DNA from: Lentisphaeria bacterium
GTDB taxonomy: Bacteria; Verrucomicrobiota; Lentisphaeria; Oligosphaerales; Oligosphaeraceae
Length of the DNA stretch: 35,384 nucleotides
Assembly: GCA_016287975.1 (NCBI GenBank)
Contig: JAEEXV010000177.1
Span: 1-35,384, forward strand
Direction of reading: 5' to 3'
Of the stretch, positions 1 through 7,928 are shown one piece after another. Both the position numbers and the translations under genes were made by a program. Under the pieces are notes generated by a model. The model did not search any database, was not told the DNA's origin, and was given only the letters and a program-made list of their open reading frames with translations. Positions within the stretch are counted from its first letter, which is position 1, and each line of letters opens with the position of its first letter.

Positions 1-336
1 CAGGCGCGTCTCCCCGCCCCACGGCGGCCGCCACGCGAGGTGGTCGCGCTCCCACCGCGCCGTCGATTCCAGCTGCGGGCAGCTCCAGCCGTGCCCGAGG
101 AGCCCCGTCCGCGCCGACGTCGAATCATACACCAGCTGCAGCGCCATCCGCAGGGCCGGCGGGAAGTTCGCCTCCTCCGTCGAGCGCACCACCACGTACC
201 CGGTGCGCTCCAGCAGCGCCTTCCCCGCGCACGGCGGGCGCCACTCGAACGACACCCGCCCGCGCCCGGCCGCAAGGAGGCACAGGCATAGCAGCAGCGG
301 CATGAGGAGCAGGCGGGACGGGACGGCGCGGCACAT
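1..336 (-). CDS. N-terminal part of a secreted YD/RHS-like protein (runs off left edge)
   Basis: A 112-codon open frame starts at the ATG at 336 and continues past the window edge. AAGGAG lies 9 bases upstream of the start. The first ~24 residues are a signal peptide: MCRAVPSR, a leucine-rich core (LLLMPLLLCLCLL), then AAGRG. The mature part contains LVYDSTSARTGLLGHGW at about residues 69-84. This resembles the 'Y-(D)-S-x-x-x-x-x-G-x-L-G-x-G-W' opening of YD/RHS and SpvB-like cell-surface proteins, which are usually very large. That family call is pattern recall only. The signal peptide, start and Shine-Dalgarno are clear, so the gene is likely real even if the name is wrong. The protein is probably exported and possibly surface-exposed. 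It is divergent from the GT4 gene at 729. Confidence 0.6.
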   Translation of the reverse strand, partial: MCRAVPSRLLLMPLLLCLCLLAAGRGRVSFEWRPPCAGKALLERTGYVVVRSTEEANFPPALRMALQLVYDSTSARTGLLGHGWSCPQLESTARWERDHLAWRPPWGGETRL

Positions 337-495
337 GAACAGGGACTCCTTCGGGGACAGGGGCGGAGCGCGGGACACCAAGGATTCGCGGCACAAAAAC
401 TGACAGATGACATTAATTTATCGCCGGATCATGTTTTGTCAAATGCGCTGTTCCTCAAGATGGTCGGTTCTGAAACTTGGTATCCCGGCTTTCCG

Positions 496-558
496 CATCG
501 CCTTCTCGCCTTCACGCCGACTCGAACCATCGCCTTCTCGCCTTGCCGCCGACTCAAC
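496..558. repeat. Tandem duplication, 32-bp unit, two copies
   Basis: Both copies begin CATCGCCTTCTCGCCTT and end GCCGACTC(G)AAC. The first is 496-527, the second 528-558. They differ by two small changes, and the second is one base shorter. The repeat is intergenic and its function is unknown. Confidence 0.75.
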
Positions 559-577
559 TTTGCCGCCTCGGTAATTA

Positions 578-610
578 GGCAGTTACCGACCCTCATGGGG
601 AACAGAGCGA
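578..610 (+). repeat. Dispersed ~33-bp imperfect palindromic repeat, copy A
   Basis: Starts GGCAGTTACCGACCC and ends GGGGAACAGAGCGA. It matches copy D at 24992-25024 at 27 of 33 positions by eye. It also resembles the reverse complement of copy B (7721-7753) and copy C (7929-7961). The centre GTT-CC..CCC-tcat-GGGG..AAC can fold into an imperfect hairpin, as in REP-like elements. It lies between genes. Confidence 0.65.
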
Positions 611-728
611 TGTCAAATTGGGCAGGATGAAAGACGTCTGATTTGACGAGGGTGGCTTGCAATTTTCGTTGGGAAGGGCATAGTAACCTTGTTGCCGCGC
701 CAATGCGGAGCGAATGGGATGGACTGCC

Positions 729-1955
729 ATGCGGATAGCGCACATACTGCGGAGATTTTCGTTTACGGAGTGGGGGGGCACGGAGACGGTGGTGTGGAGC
801 ACCGCCCGCAAACTGGCGGGGATGGGGCACGACCAGACGATCTTCGCGACGCGCGCCTGCTCCGAGGTGGGGGACGAGGTGCGGGAGGGGCTTCCGATTC
901 GGCGGCTGGGCTATTTCTATCCGTGCTTCCCGATGATCGCCTGGCGGCGCATCGCGCTGGACAAGAAGGGCGGAGATCCCGTGGTGCCTGGGCTGGGGCG
1001 GGCCGTGCGCGGGGGCGGCTTCGACCTGCTGCATCTGCACACGGGCGGGCGGATGGCGCAGGCGGCGGTGCAGGCGGCGCGGGGCGTGCCGTATGTGATG
1101 ACCTTCCACGGCGGATGCTATGACGTGCCGCCCTCGGAACTGGAGGAGATGCTGCGGCCGACGCGGGGCATCCTGCGCTACGGGCGCATCGTCGATGCGC
1201 TGATGGGGTGGCGGCGCGACCTGCTGGCGGGCGCGGCGGGGCTCATCTGCCTGGGGAAGGCCGAGGAGGCGATGCTGCGCCAGCACTATCCCGACGCCAA
1301 CGTCGTCCTGCTGCCGAACGGCGTGGAGCCGACGCGGTTCCGCGAACCGCCGACGGTGGATGCGCGGGAACGGCTGGGGATCCCGCCTGGGCGGAAACTC
1401 ATTTTGTGCGTCTCGCGCATCGACTACCAGAAGGACCAGAAGTTCGCGGTTTCGGCGCTCGCGGAACTGTGCCGCCAGGGGGAGGATGTGCATCTGCTGC
1501 TGATCGGCCCTGTCAGCGTGCCCCGCTACGGCGAGGAACTGCGCGCGCTGATCCAGGAGCAGGGGATGGAGGCGCGCGTCACCATTGTTGCGGGGCTGCC
1601 CGCGGGCGACCCGCTGCTGATGGCCGCGTACCGCCAGGCGGATGTCTTCCTGCTGCCTTCGCGGCACGAGCCCTTCGGCATCGTCGTCCTGGAGGCGTGG
1701 AGCGCGGGGCTGCCGGTCATCGCCTCGGCCGTCGGCGGCCTGCGCGACCTGGTGGAGGACGGCGTGGACGGGCTCGCCTTCCAGCCTGGCGACCTGGCGT
1801 CATTCCTGGATGCGTGGCGGCGTCTTCCCGCGCGTCGGGATGCGCTGATTGCCGCCGCCACACGCAAGGTGGACGGACAGTACACGTGGGACGCCATCGC
1901 CGCGCGCCTCGCGTCGTTCTATGGGCAAATCGCGGCGCGACGGGTGAAGCCATGA
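729..1955 (+). CDS. GT4-family glycosyltransferase
   Basis: A 408-residue retaining glycosyltransferase of the GT-B fold. It transfers a sugar from a nucleotide-sugar donor, probably onto a cell-surface glycan or glycolipid. The N-terminal domain opens MRIAHILRRFSFTEWGGTE, the usual first strand plus glycine-rich acceptor loop. THIS family's link region is seen as ICLGKAEE then LLPNGVEPTRF, followed by LILCVSRIDYQKDQK. The C-terminal donor-site signature is RHEPFGIVVLEAWSAGLPVIAS, i.e. the E-x7-E motif, with GGLRDLVEDGVDGL after it. The start at 729 is preferred to 714 because MRIAHIL is the typical family beginning; no strong Shine-Dalgarno favours either. The stop overlaps the next gene's start (ATGA), so it is co-translated with the GH43 enzyme. 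Donor and acceptor cannot be read from the sequence. Confidence 0.88.
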   Translation: MRIAHILRRFSFTEWGGTETVVWSTARKLAGMGHDQTIFATRACSEVGDEVREGLPIRRLGYFYPCFPMIAWRRIALDKKGGDPVVPGLGRAVRGGGFDLLHLHTGGRMAQAAVQAARGVPYVMTFHGGCYDVPPSELEEMLRPTRGILRYGRIVDALMGWRRDLLAGAAGLICLGKAEEAMLRQHYPDANVVLLPNGVEPTRFREPPTVDARERLGIPPGRKLILCVSRIDYQKDQKFAVSALAELCRQGEDVHLLLIGPVSVPRYGEELRALIQEQGMEARVTIVAGLPAGDPLLMAAYRQADVFLLPSRHEPFGIVVLEAWSAGLPVIASAVGGLRDLVEDGVDGLAFQPGDLASFLDAWRRLPARRDALIAAATRKVDGQYTWDAIAARLASFYGQIAARRVKP

Positions 1956-3346
1956 GACTGCCTTCAGACACCTACTGCAATCCGCTGCCGCTGCCGGAGA
2001 TTCCGCGCGGCTTCTTGTGCGACGGCGTGATGCCGGACTTTCGGGAGCAGGCCGATCCCGAAGTGCTCTACGACGGCGGCGCGTGGTACATGTATCCCTC
2101 GGGGGGGCAGGCCTACGTCTCGCGCGACCTGGTGCACTGGGACTACCACCCGATCGAGATCGACCACCCCCTCGGCTATGCGCCGTCGGCGTGCCGCTGC
2201 GGCGAGCGCATCCTCCTCACCTCCAGTCGGCACTGGAAGACGGGGCGGGCCTCCATCTGGGCGGCGCCTGCGCCGCTGGGGCCCTTCGTGGACCTGGGGA
2301 CGCCCGTCGACCGCGACGGCCGTCCGCTGGAACTCTACCTCGACCCCGCGCTCTTCTGCGACGACGACGGACGCCTCTACCTCTACTGGGGCTACTCCAA
2401 CGGCGAGGAGGGGACGATCTGCGGCGCAGAGATGGATCCCGCGAATCCGACGCACGCCATCGGCGGCATCCGCACGCTCCTGCGCTTCGACGGCGCCAAC
2501 GAATGGGAGCACTACGGCGAGCACCACGAGCACACGGGCTACGGCTGGGACGAAGGCGTCTCGATGTTCAAGCACAGCGGGGAATACTATCTGCAGTACG
2601 CGGCGGACGGGACGGTCTTTCGGAACTACTGCTGCGCCGTCAGCCGCTCCTCTGCGTCGCCGCTGGGGCCGTTCTCCACGCCGAGGCTGATGCTGCGTTC
2701 GCCGCACGGATTCGTCAACGGCACGGGCCACGGGGGGATGACGGCGGGCCCGAACGGGAGCGTCTGGCAGTTCTACACCTGCAGGATCGCGCGGATGCAC
2801 CAGTTCGAGCGGAGAATCGGGATGGACCGCGTGGTCTTCGACGCGGAGGGGAATCCTACGGTTCCTGTGACCAGCGCGCCGCAGTCGGTCTCGGGCGGCG
2901 ACCTGGGGCTGGTGGCGGTGACGGAGAACAAGCCCGCGACCGCCACCAGCACGCAGCCGTTTGCGGGCGCCATGATGGCGGTCGACGGCTGCACCCACAC
3001 CTGCTGGGCGCCCATGGCGGACGATCCCGCCCCCGCGCTCACCGTCGACTGCAAGGGCGTCTTCGGGATGTGCGCGCTGCGGCTGGTGTGGGCGGAACTC
3101 GACCTCGACTACGGGGCGGGGCGGACGCCAGAGCCCGTCCGCTATGAGGTGCGCTTCTACGACGCGGCGCACGCCGAGGTGACTGGCTCGCGGCTTGACT
3201 GCCGCGGCAACACCCGCGACCTCAATGTCGATTTCCGCGCCTTCGCGCCTGTCCAGGCGCGCTATGCGAGCATATTCATTGACCGTAAGGACGCGCGCGT
3301 GCGGCACGGCCTCACCGACTTCACGCTGTTTGCGCCTCCAGGCTGA
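1952..3346 (+). CDS. GH43-family glycosidase with C-terminal discoidin-like domain
   Basis: A 464-residue protein whose first ~310 residues look like a five-bladed beta-propeller glycoside hydrolase of family 43, which acts mainly on arabinose- and xylose-containing glycans. The expected inverting catalytic acids are visible: Asp35 in EQADPE (base), Asp131 in YLDPALF (pKa modulator) and Glu201 in WDEGVSMF (acid). Further family features are LVHWD near 61-64, GHGGM, and a substrate-side GRLYLYWGY strand. Residues ~325-464 (…DGCTHTCWAP…; …RYASIFIDRKDARVRHGLTDFTLF) resemble an F5/8-type C (discoidin) sugar-binding domain. There is no signal peptide, so the enzyme is probably cytoplasmic and acts on imported oligosaccharides. 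The start is fixed by the 4-base ATGA overlap with the glycosyltransferase. Exact substrate is unknown. Confidence 0.88.
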   Translation: MRLPSDTYCNPLPLPEIPRGFLCDGVMPDFREQADPEVLYDGGAWYMYPSGGQAYVSRDLVHWDYHPIEIDHPLGYAPSACRCGERILLTSSRHWKTGRASIWAAPAPLGPFVDLGTPVDRDGRPLELYLDPALFCDDDGRLYLYWGYSNGEEGTICGAEMDPANPTHAIGGIRTLLRFDGANEWEHYGEHHEHTGYGWDEGVSMFKHSGEYYLQYAADGTVFRNYCCAVSRSSASPLGPFSTPRLMLRSPHGFVNGTGHGGMTAGPNGSVWQFYTCRIARMHQFERRIGMDRVVFDAEGNPTVPVTSAPQSVSGGDLGLVAVTENKPATATSTQPFAGAMMAVDGCTHTCWAPMADDPAPALTVDCKGVFGMCALRLVWAELDLDYGAGRTPEPVRYEVRFYDAAHAEVTGSRLDCRGNTRDLNVDFRAFAPVQARYASIFIDRKDARVRHGLTDFTLFAPPG

Positions 3347-3352
3347 ACGCAG

Positions 3353-3372
3353 TCCCGCGAGGCGGCGCGGGA
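3353..3372. terminator. Hairpin between convergent genes
   Basis: TCCCGCG (3353-3359) pairs perfectly with CGCGGGA (3366-3372) across a 6-base loop. It sits between the GH43 gene and the convergent M28 gene. There is no T-tract on either side, so its terminator activity is uncertain. Confidence 0.4.
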
Positions 3373-3388
3373 GTGGCCGAGGGGAAGG

Positions 3389-4567
3389 CTATGGCTGGAT
3401 GCCCCGTGTGAGTTGTCGGGTGACGGAGAGGGCGTCCTCGACGAAGGCAGCGATGCGGTCGAGGTCGAGGGTGCCGATGGTGTCGAGGGGGGTGTGGAAG
3501 TCGTTGAACTTGGAGTGGGTGTTGAACCAGAGCGTCGGGATGCCGATGCGGTCGAAGTTCTTGTCGTCGCCGCCCCGCTTGATGGGGAGGATGCCGTATG
3601 GGGTGTCGAAGGCGGGCAGGAGTTCGGGGCGGCCGACATGGACGACATCCTGGCCGAAATACATCCCGATGCTGTCGAAGTTGAGGAAGAAGCGCCACTT
3701 GCGGTCGGGATGGGCGTTGACGAAGGCCTCGCTGCCAGTGGCGTAGCCGCCGTGGGCGCAGTATTCCTCGGCGTCGAAGGAGGCGAAGTCGAAGGTCCAT
3801 TCGGGGCATTCGTCCTTGAGCAAACGGGCGAGTTCGAGGAGGGCGGCGACGCCCGAGGCGTTGTCGCAGGCGGCGGGGCCGATGGGCGCGGCGTCGTGGT
3901 GCGCGCCGAAGACGGCGCGGCAGGGGCCAGTGCCGAGGCGGGTGGCGACGACGTTATGGGAGGTGTGCGGGAAGGTGTCGGCGTCGATGGCGAGATGGAA
4001 GCGGTGGTGGCGGTTGCGCGCGAGGTAGTATGCGCCTTCCTCGGCGACGACGGCGGTGCCGAGTGTCTTGAGCAGCGGCGAGCGCTGGATCTTGGTGCTG
4101 GCGGCGCAGGTGGTGTGGTAGGTGGCGTCGCTGATGAAGACCGCGGCGGCGGCTCCCAGGCGGTCGAGGTCCTCGGCGACGCCGTTGCGTCCTCGGATGT
4201 CGCTGGCGTCGGAGAAGAACTCGACGACGCAGAGGCGCCCCGCGACCTGCTCCCGCGTGAGGTGTGCAATGGCATCCACGTCGAGCCAGAGGGGGACGCC
4301 CTCGACGCGGGCGGAGCGCGAGAAGAAGCAGGGGAGGGCGCCAGGGACGGGGGAGGCGCCCGCGTCGAGATCCAGGAACTGCATGCCGCCGAAGCGCCAG
4401 CCCGTGGTGTCGAAGGGCTCCTGCGCGACCTGGGTGTAGCCGATGGCGCGGAACTGCGCCGCGATGTAGTCGGCGGCGGCGGCGACGCCAGGGGAGCCGA
4501 CGTGGCGGGACGGGTGGATGCAGAGGGCCTCCAGGCGGGAGGCGAGGGCGCGGGTCAGTTGATGCAT
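3389..4567 (-). CDS. M28-family zinc aminopeptidase/carboxypeptidase-like peptidase
   Basis: A 392-residue protein with a complete M28 co-catalytic zinc site. His223 is in FGAHHD, Asp235 in CDNASGVA, the catalytic Glu267 with the metal ligand Glu268 in FDAEEY, Asp298 in NFDSIG and His358 in DFHTPLDT. Families of this kind remove amino acids from peptides using two zinc ions. Between residues ~60 and 200 lies a PA-like insert (DLDAG…LWLDVD…GRLCVVEFFSDAS). No signal peptide is seen at MHQLTRALASRLE, so a cytoplasmic location is likely. The start at 4567 lies 5 bases after the stop of the upstream GNAT gene. A longer frame extending to 4990 only reads antisense-like sequence through GNAT. The two genes form a small operon. 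Confidence 0.9.
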   Translation of the reverse strand: MHQLTRALASRLEALCIHPSRHVGSPGVAAAADYIAAQFRAIGYTQVAQEPFDTTGWRFGGMQFLDLDAGASPVPGALPCFFSRSARVEGVPLWLDVDAIAHLTREQVAGRLCVVEFFSDASDIRGRNGVAEDLDRLGAAAAVFISDATYHTTCAASTKIQRSPLLKTLGTAVVAEEGAYYLARNRHHRFHLAIDADTFPHTSHNVVATRLGTGPCRAVFGAHHDAAPIGPAACDNASGVAALLELARLLKDECPEWTFDFASFDAEEYCAHGGYATGSEAFVNAHPDRKWRFFLNFDSIGMYFGQDVVHVGRPELLPAFDTPYGILPIKRGGDDKNFDRIGIPTLWFNTHSKFNDFHTPLDTIGTLDLDRIAAFVEDALSVTRQLTRGIQP

Positions 4568-4572
4568 TGGCG

Positions 4573-5052
4573 TCAGTCGAGTTCCATGTAGTAGGTGGTG
4601 AAATCGAGGTGCTTCTGGAAGCCCGCGCGCTCGTAGGCGCGGCGGGCGGGGGCGTGGGCCCAGTCGAGGCCAGTGGTGACGCTGACCACCTTGATGCCGG
4701 TGGCGCGGAAGTGGTCGAGGGCGTATTTGTACATGCACTGGCCGATGCCCTTGAGACCCGTGGTCTTGAGCGCGCCGTTGTTGCAGATCTCGGCGTGGAC
4801 GCCGTTGACCTTCCACGTGATGAAGCCGACGACCAGCCCCTCGTGCTCGCAGACGGCGATGCCGTAGTTGCCGCTGTCGATCTGCCATTTGACCTGAAGC
4901 CCCTTGGACTCCGCGTCCCCCGCGGGGTTCAGGATGTCGGAGATCCGATCTCCGAGCGCCTCGCGCGACATCTGGCGGATGGGGCGCCACGCGAGGTTCG
5001 CGATCTCCATGACGGTCTTCAGGTCTTCTGGGCGGTATTCACGCATGTTCAT
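4573..5052 (-). CDS. GNAT-family N-acetyltransferase
   Basis: A 159-residue acetyl-CoA-dependent acyltransferase. MREYRPEDLKTVMEIAN is the typical first strand and helix. The middle strand GIAVCEHEGLVVGFITW is followed by LKTTGLKGIGQCMYKY, which corresponds to the acetyl-CoA pyrophosphate loop (motif A, usually Q/R-x-x-G-x-G/A). The end VVSVTTGLDWAHAPARRAYERAGFQK matches motif B. Length is normal for a single GNAT domain. The start could be 5052 (MNM) or 5046; AGGAG lies about 13 bases upstream of 5052, slightly long. It is the first gene of an operon with the M28 peptidase. A substrate such as a peptide or amino acid would fit that pairing, but this is inference. Confidence 0.85.
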   Translation of the reverse strand: MNMREYRPEDLKTVMEIANLAWRPIRQMSREALGDRISDILNPAGDAESKGLQVKWQIDSGNYGIAVCEHEGLVVGFITWKVNGVHAEICNNGALKTTGLKGIGQCMYKYALDHFRATGIKVVSVTTGLDWAHAPARRAYERAGFQKHLDFTTYYMELD

Positions 5053-5112
5053 AATGGTGCGATGGCTCCTTGTTGGTGAGATGGGGAAGGGGGTGATTTG
5101 AGGACACGCGGA

Positions 5113-5118
5113 AATATA
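5113..5118 (-). promoter_or_regulatory. -10-like box TATATT for the GNAT-M28 operon
   Basis: On the minus strand TATATTTC occurs about 60 bases upstream of the GNAT start, in otherwise GC-rich sequence. No good -35 match is evident. It resembles the TATATTA boxes found before other genes in this window. Confidence 0.35.
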
Positions 5119-5158
5119 ACGCCTGCCCCCGCATTTGCCGTCTCCGCTGCCAGCGGGC

Positions 5159-5188
5159 TTGCCCGCTTGGGGAACATGGTGGTATATT
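5159..5188 (+). promoter_or_regulatory. Promoter of the SDR gene
   Basis: TTGCCC (5159-5164), an 18-base spacer and TATATT (5183-5188, then AT). The expected start of transcription is near 5195, giving a leader of about 37 bases that carries AAGGAG at 5221-5226 before the ATG at 5232. Confidence 0.5.
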
Positions 5189-5231
5189 ATGGCCGATCAC
5201 GGGGGATGGCGGTTAGGAGCAAGGAGCGGCG

Positions 5232-5999
5232 ATGGGCGTGCAGAATGTGCTGGTGACAGGGGGCGGACGCGGGATTGGGGCGGGGATTGTGCGGGCGCTG
5301 GCGGCGGCGGGATGCCGCGTCGGCTTCTGCGGGCGCAAGTCGGCGTCGGAGATGGCTGGTGCCGCGGAGGCGCTGGCGCGCGAAAACGGCGTGGAGGTGC
5401 GCTACTACCAGTGCGACGTCGCCGTGGAGGCCGACCGCGCGCGGCTGCTGGAGGCGTTTCAGGCGGACTTCGGCGCGCTGCATGTCCTGGTGAACAACGC
5501 GGGGGTGGCGCCGCTGGTGCGCGCGGACCTGCTGGAGATGGGCGCGGAGAGTTTCGAGCGGGTCATGCGCACCAACCTCGAAGGACCGTTCTTCCTGACG
5601 CAGGCCGCCGCGAAGCGGATCCTGGCGGCGGGCGACGGGGTCTTCCGATGCATTGTCAACATCGGCTCGGTCTCGGCGGACTACGCGAGCATCAACCGCG
5701 GCGAATACTGCCTCTCGAAGGCCGCCGTGGCCATGGCCACGAAACTGTGGGCGGTGCGCCTGGCCGACGACGGCATCCCCGTCTACGAGATCCGCCCTGG
5801 CGTCATCAAGAGCGACATGACCAGCGTGGTCACGGCGAAATACGACAAGATGATCGCCGAAGGGCTGACCTTGCAGCGCCGCTGGGGGATGCCCGAGGAT
5901 GTCGGCCGCGCCGTGCGGATGCTGGTCTCAGGCGCGCTCGGCTATTCGACGGGGCAGGTCATCAACATCGACGGCGGCCTCACCGTGGAGCGCTTCTGA
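5232..5999 (+). CDS. SDR-family NAD(P)-dependent oxidoreductase (FabG-like)
   Basis: A 255-residue classical short-chain dehydrogenase/reductase. The cofactor motif TGGGRGIG lies at residues 9-16 and NNAG at 88-91. The catalytic set is Ser146 (NIGSVS) with Tyr159 and Lys163 in YCLSK. The end GQVINIDGGLTVERF is the usual FabG-type C-terminus. An Arg at 13 and again at 35 (CGRKS) favours NADPH over NADH. It could be a 3-oxoacyl-ACP reductase or a sugar/polyol dehydrogenase, and no fatty-acid genes are adjacent to decide. It has its own promoter and a good Shine-Dalgarno (AAGGAG, 5 bases from ATG), so it appears to be a single-gene unit divergent from the GNAT-M28 operon. Confidence 0.88.
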   Translation: MGVQNVLVTGGGRGIGAGIVRALAAAGCRVGFCGRKSASEMAGAAEALARENGVEVRYYQCDVAVEADRARLLEAFQADFGALHVLVNNAGVAPLVRADLLEMGAESFERVMRTNLEGPFFLTQAAAKRILAAGDGVFRCIVNIGSVSADYASINRGEYCLSKAAVAMATKLWAVRLADDGIPVYEIRPGVIKSDMTSVVTAKYDKMIAEGLTLQRRWGMPEDVGRAVRMLVSGALGYSTGQVINIDGGLTVERF

Positions 6000-6210
6000 A
6001 CATTGCGCTGCATCCTCTTGATACGATGCCGCCTCCGCCATCTGCCAGACTAACCGCGTTGCCAGACTTGAAGCACAATCAGCGGTTTTAGCCTGTGCAT
6101 TTAGAACAGCAAGTGGCGTTTCGCAGAGCGGTCGATGAAAAGTTATGGATATGCCGTTGCAAAAATCATTTTGATGATTAACTCATAGAATTTTACTTGT
6201 CATCCTCCTA

Positions 6211-6250
6211 AAAATGTCGTAACCTTTTACAAAATGTCGTAACCTTTTAC
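6211..6250. repeat. Perfect 20-bp tandem repeat, operator-like
   Basis: The unit AAAATGTCGTAACCTTTTAC occurs twice with no mismatch (6211-6230, 6231-6250). Each copy contains the dyad GTAA-cctt-TTAC. The pair lies ~147 bases upstream of the ATPase start. Two identical dyads spaced 20 bp apart, about two helical turns, would suit a dimeric DNA-binding protein. That role is inference. Confidence 0.6.
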
Positions 6251-6314
6251 GGATGGCGGATGCCACTTTGTAGAAGAATTTACTCGGATATCCGTAAAAA
6301 AACTTCAAAGTGCG

Positions 6315-6342
6315 TTGCAAAAGGCGAATGACATGGTATCTT
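6315..6342 (+). promoter_or_regulatory. Candidate promoter of the ATPase gene
   Basis: TTGCAA (6315-6320), a 16-base spacer and TATCTT (6337-6342). It is immediately followed by another A/T run (TATAAATT), so the exact -10 is unclear. The region is AT-rich and chance matches are likely. Confidence 0.3.
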
Positions 6343-6396
6343 ATAAATTATCCAATCGGAAATCCATAAAAATTCTTTACAGGAAATCTTTGGCCA

Positions 6397-7722
6397 ATGG
6401 AACGGGACTTCTATCTGAAACAACTGCTTGAGCGGCTGGGCAACGGGCTGATCAAGGTCGTCACAGGCATACGCCGCTGCGGCAAATCCTACTTGGTCTT
6501 CACGCTTTTCAAGAATCATCTGCTGGAGGAATGCGGTGTGCCAGCCGACCAGATCATCTCGCTGGCGCTGGACGACGATTCCAGCAGCAGACTGAGAAAC
6601 CCCAGGCTGCTCGGCGAGTACCTCCGTGAGAGAATCACCAGCAAAAGCGAACGCTTCTACGTTCTCATCGATGAAATCCAGTACTGCTACCGAATCAAGC
6701 GCGACGACACCGATGAATCACAGGTTGCGGCTGAGGACCGAGACTCTCTTTACATCACATTCTACGATGTTCTCAACGGGTTGCTGCACCTAGGGAATGT
6801 GGAGGTCTTTGTCACAGGAAGCAATTCCAGAATGCTATCCGACGATGTGAAGACCATTTTCAGGGGGCGCGGTGACGAAATCCGCATCCATCCCTTCTCG
6901 TTTGCGGAGTATCACTCCTGCATTCAGGGCGACAGACTGGATGAATGGGACGACTATCTGACATACGGAGGGATGCCTTTGGCTGTTCTGGAACGGAACG
7001 AGGCGAGGCGTCGGGCCTACCTGACCAGTCTGTACGAAGAGGTGTATCTGAAGGACCTCGTCGAGCGGAACGACATCCGCGACCTTCCGCTGCTGGAGAG
7101 TCTGCTGGATGTCCTAAGTTCTTCGGTGGGCTCGCTGACGAATCCAACCAGGCTTGCGAACGCCCTCAACTCAGCCAACAGGCAGAAGGACACGACCGCC
7201 AACACCATTGAACAGTACATCCGCCACCTGATGCAGGCGTACCTTTTCAATAAGGCCAAGCGGTATGACGTGAAGGGAAAGAAGTACCTGGAGACACCGT
7301 ACAAACTCTACTCGGAGGATGTGGGAATTCGGAACGCGCGGCTGAACTGGCGGCAGCAGGAGCGTATGCATCTGATGGAAAACATCATCTACAACGAACT
7401 TGTAAGACTGGGGTATGCCGTGGATGTGGGAGTCGTGAATGTGGAAAGCCGCAAGGGCGGCGTGCGCGAAATGCGGCAGCACGAAATCGACTTCGTCATC
7501 AACCAGGGATTCGAAAGAATCTACATCCAGTCCGCATTCGCGATGGAGACGGAGGAGAAACGCAACCAGGAGCTTCTGCCTTTCCGCCATTGCCGTGATG
7601 CCTTCCGCAAAGTCATCGTGTCAGGCGGCACAGAGAGGCTGTGGAAGGACGAGGAGGGATTCGCGCACATCGGGGTCATTCCCTTCCTGTTGAATGCAGG
7701 AGAGGTCCTGCCTTCCGCATAG
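6397..7722 (+). CDS. AAA-type ATPase with C-terminal DUF4143-like domain
   Basis: A 441-residue ATPase of the group usually annotated 'ATP-binding protein, DUF4143'. These are common, often strain-specific genes of unproven function in anaerobes. Walker A is GIRRCGKSYL (residues ~24-33) and Walker B is FYVLIDEIQY (~87-96). The sensor-like FVTGSNSRML and the tail of the ATPase domain IRIHPFSFAEY are also typical. The C-terminal half contains YEEVYLKDLVERNDI and ends in a PD-(D/E)xK-like fold: HEIDFVI…IYIQ, with Gln where a nuclease would have Lys. Base composition is clearly lower in GC than its neighbours, suggesting acquisition. AGGAAA precedes the ATG. The TAG stop lies exactly at the left end of a 241-bp inverted-repeat element. 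It is a single gene with no visible partner. Confidence 0.88.
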   Translation: MERDFYLKQLLERLGNGLIKVVTGIRRCGKSYLVFTLFKNHLLEECGVPADQIISLALDDDSSSRLRNPRLLGEYLRERITSKSERFYVLIDEIQYCYRIKRDDTDESQVAAEDRDSLYITFYDVLNGLLHLGNVEVFVTGSNSRMLSDDVKTIFRGRGDEIRIHPFSFAEYHSCIQGDRLDEWDDYLTYGGMPLAVLERNEARRRAYLTSLYEEVYLKDLVERNDIRDLPLLESLLDVLSSSVGSLTNPTRLANALNSANRQKDTTANTIEQYIRHLMQAYLFNKAKRYDVKGKKYLETPYKLYSEDVGIRNARLNWRQQERMHLMENIIYNELVRLGYAVDVGVVNVESRKGGVREMRQHEIDFVINQGFERIYIQSAFAMETEEKRNQELLPFRHCRDAFRKVIVSGGTERLWKDEEGFAHIGVIPFLLNAGEVLPSA

Positions 7723-7753
7723 GCGCTGTTCCCCAAGAGGGTAGGCGATTGCC
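7721..7753 (-). repeat. Dispersed palindromic repeat, copy B (left end of element)
   Basis: Its reverse complement starts GGCAATCGCCTACCC and contains TTGGGGAACAGCGCC. About 26 of 33 positions match copy A. It overlaps the last two bases of the ATPase stop codon and forms the outer end of the inverted-repeat element. Confidence 0.6.
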
Positions 7754-7928
7754 TGGGTGACGCCCCGAAAATGGTTGCCACGGCGGCCTCGCCGTGGCGG
7801 CTTGTTGAATGGACGGCTGTCGATTTTGGAGCCCTGGCTGCATCTGGTGGCGGGCCTGACTGGATGCCGCAGGCTCGGCGGACCGCCACGGCGGCCGCCG
7901 TGGCAACAACTTCGGGGATGAAAATGGC

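Larger units (their letters stand above)
337..728. other. Intergenic region between divergent genes, with short repeats
   Basis: About 390 bases without a convincing gene. It holds a near-perfect 32-bp tandem duplication (496-558) and one copy of a dispersed palindromic repeat (578-610), annotated separately. A weak promoter candidate for the GT4 gene is TTGCAA at 657-662, a 17-base spacer and ATAGTA at 680-685. A short forward reading frame at 436-630 runs through the duplication and looks non-coding. Confidence 0.6.
6000..6396. other. AT-rich intergenic region upstream of the ATPase
   Basis: Nearly 400 bases with no supportable gene and a much lower GC content than the flanks. It contains a weak SDR terminator candidate (AACCGC at 6052-6057 with GCGGTT at 6082-6087, then TT), a perfect 20-bp tandem repeat (6211-6250), a degenerate 23-bp direct repeat (6283-6305 and 6355-6377, starting CTCGGATATCC and ATCGGAAATCC), and a possible promoter TTGCAA 6315-6320 / TATCTT 6337-6342. 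Confidence 0.6.

Noticed and set aside
518..527. GGTTCGAGTC on the minus strand, resembling a tRNA T-loop
   Set aside because: The flanking bases do not form the 5-bp T-stem, and no acceptor or anticodon arms are found. The motif is part of the tandem duplication.
436..630. Short forward reading frame of 64 codons
   Set aside because: It spans a 32-bp tandem duplication and a dispersed repeat, has no Shine-Dalgarno and no family-like sequence.
429..1667. 412-codon minus-strand frame opposite the GT4 gene
   Set aside because: It is rich in Arg, His and Pro, typical of an antisense shadow in a GC-rich genome. The sense strand has a clear GT4 protein.
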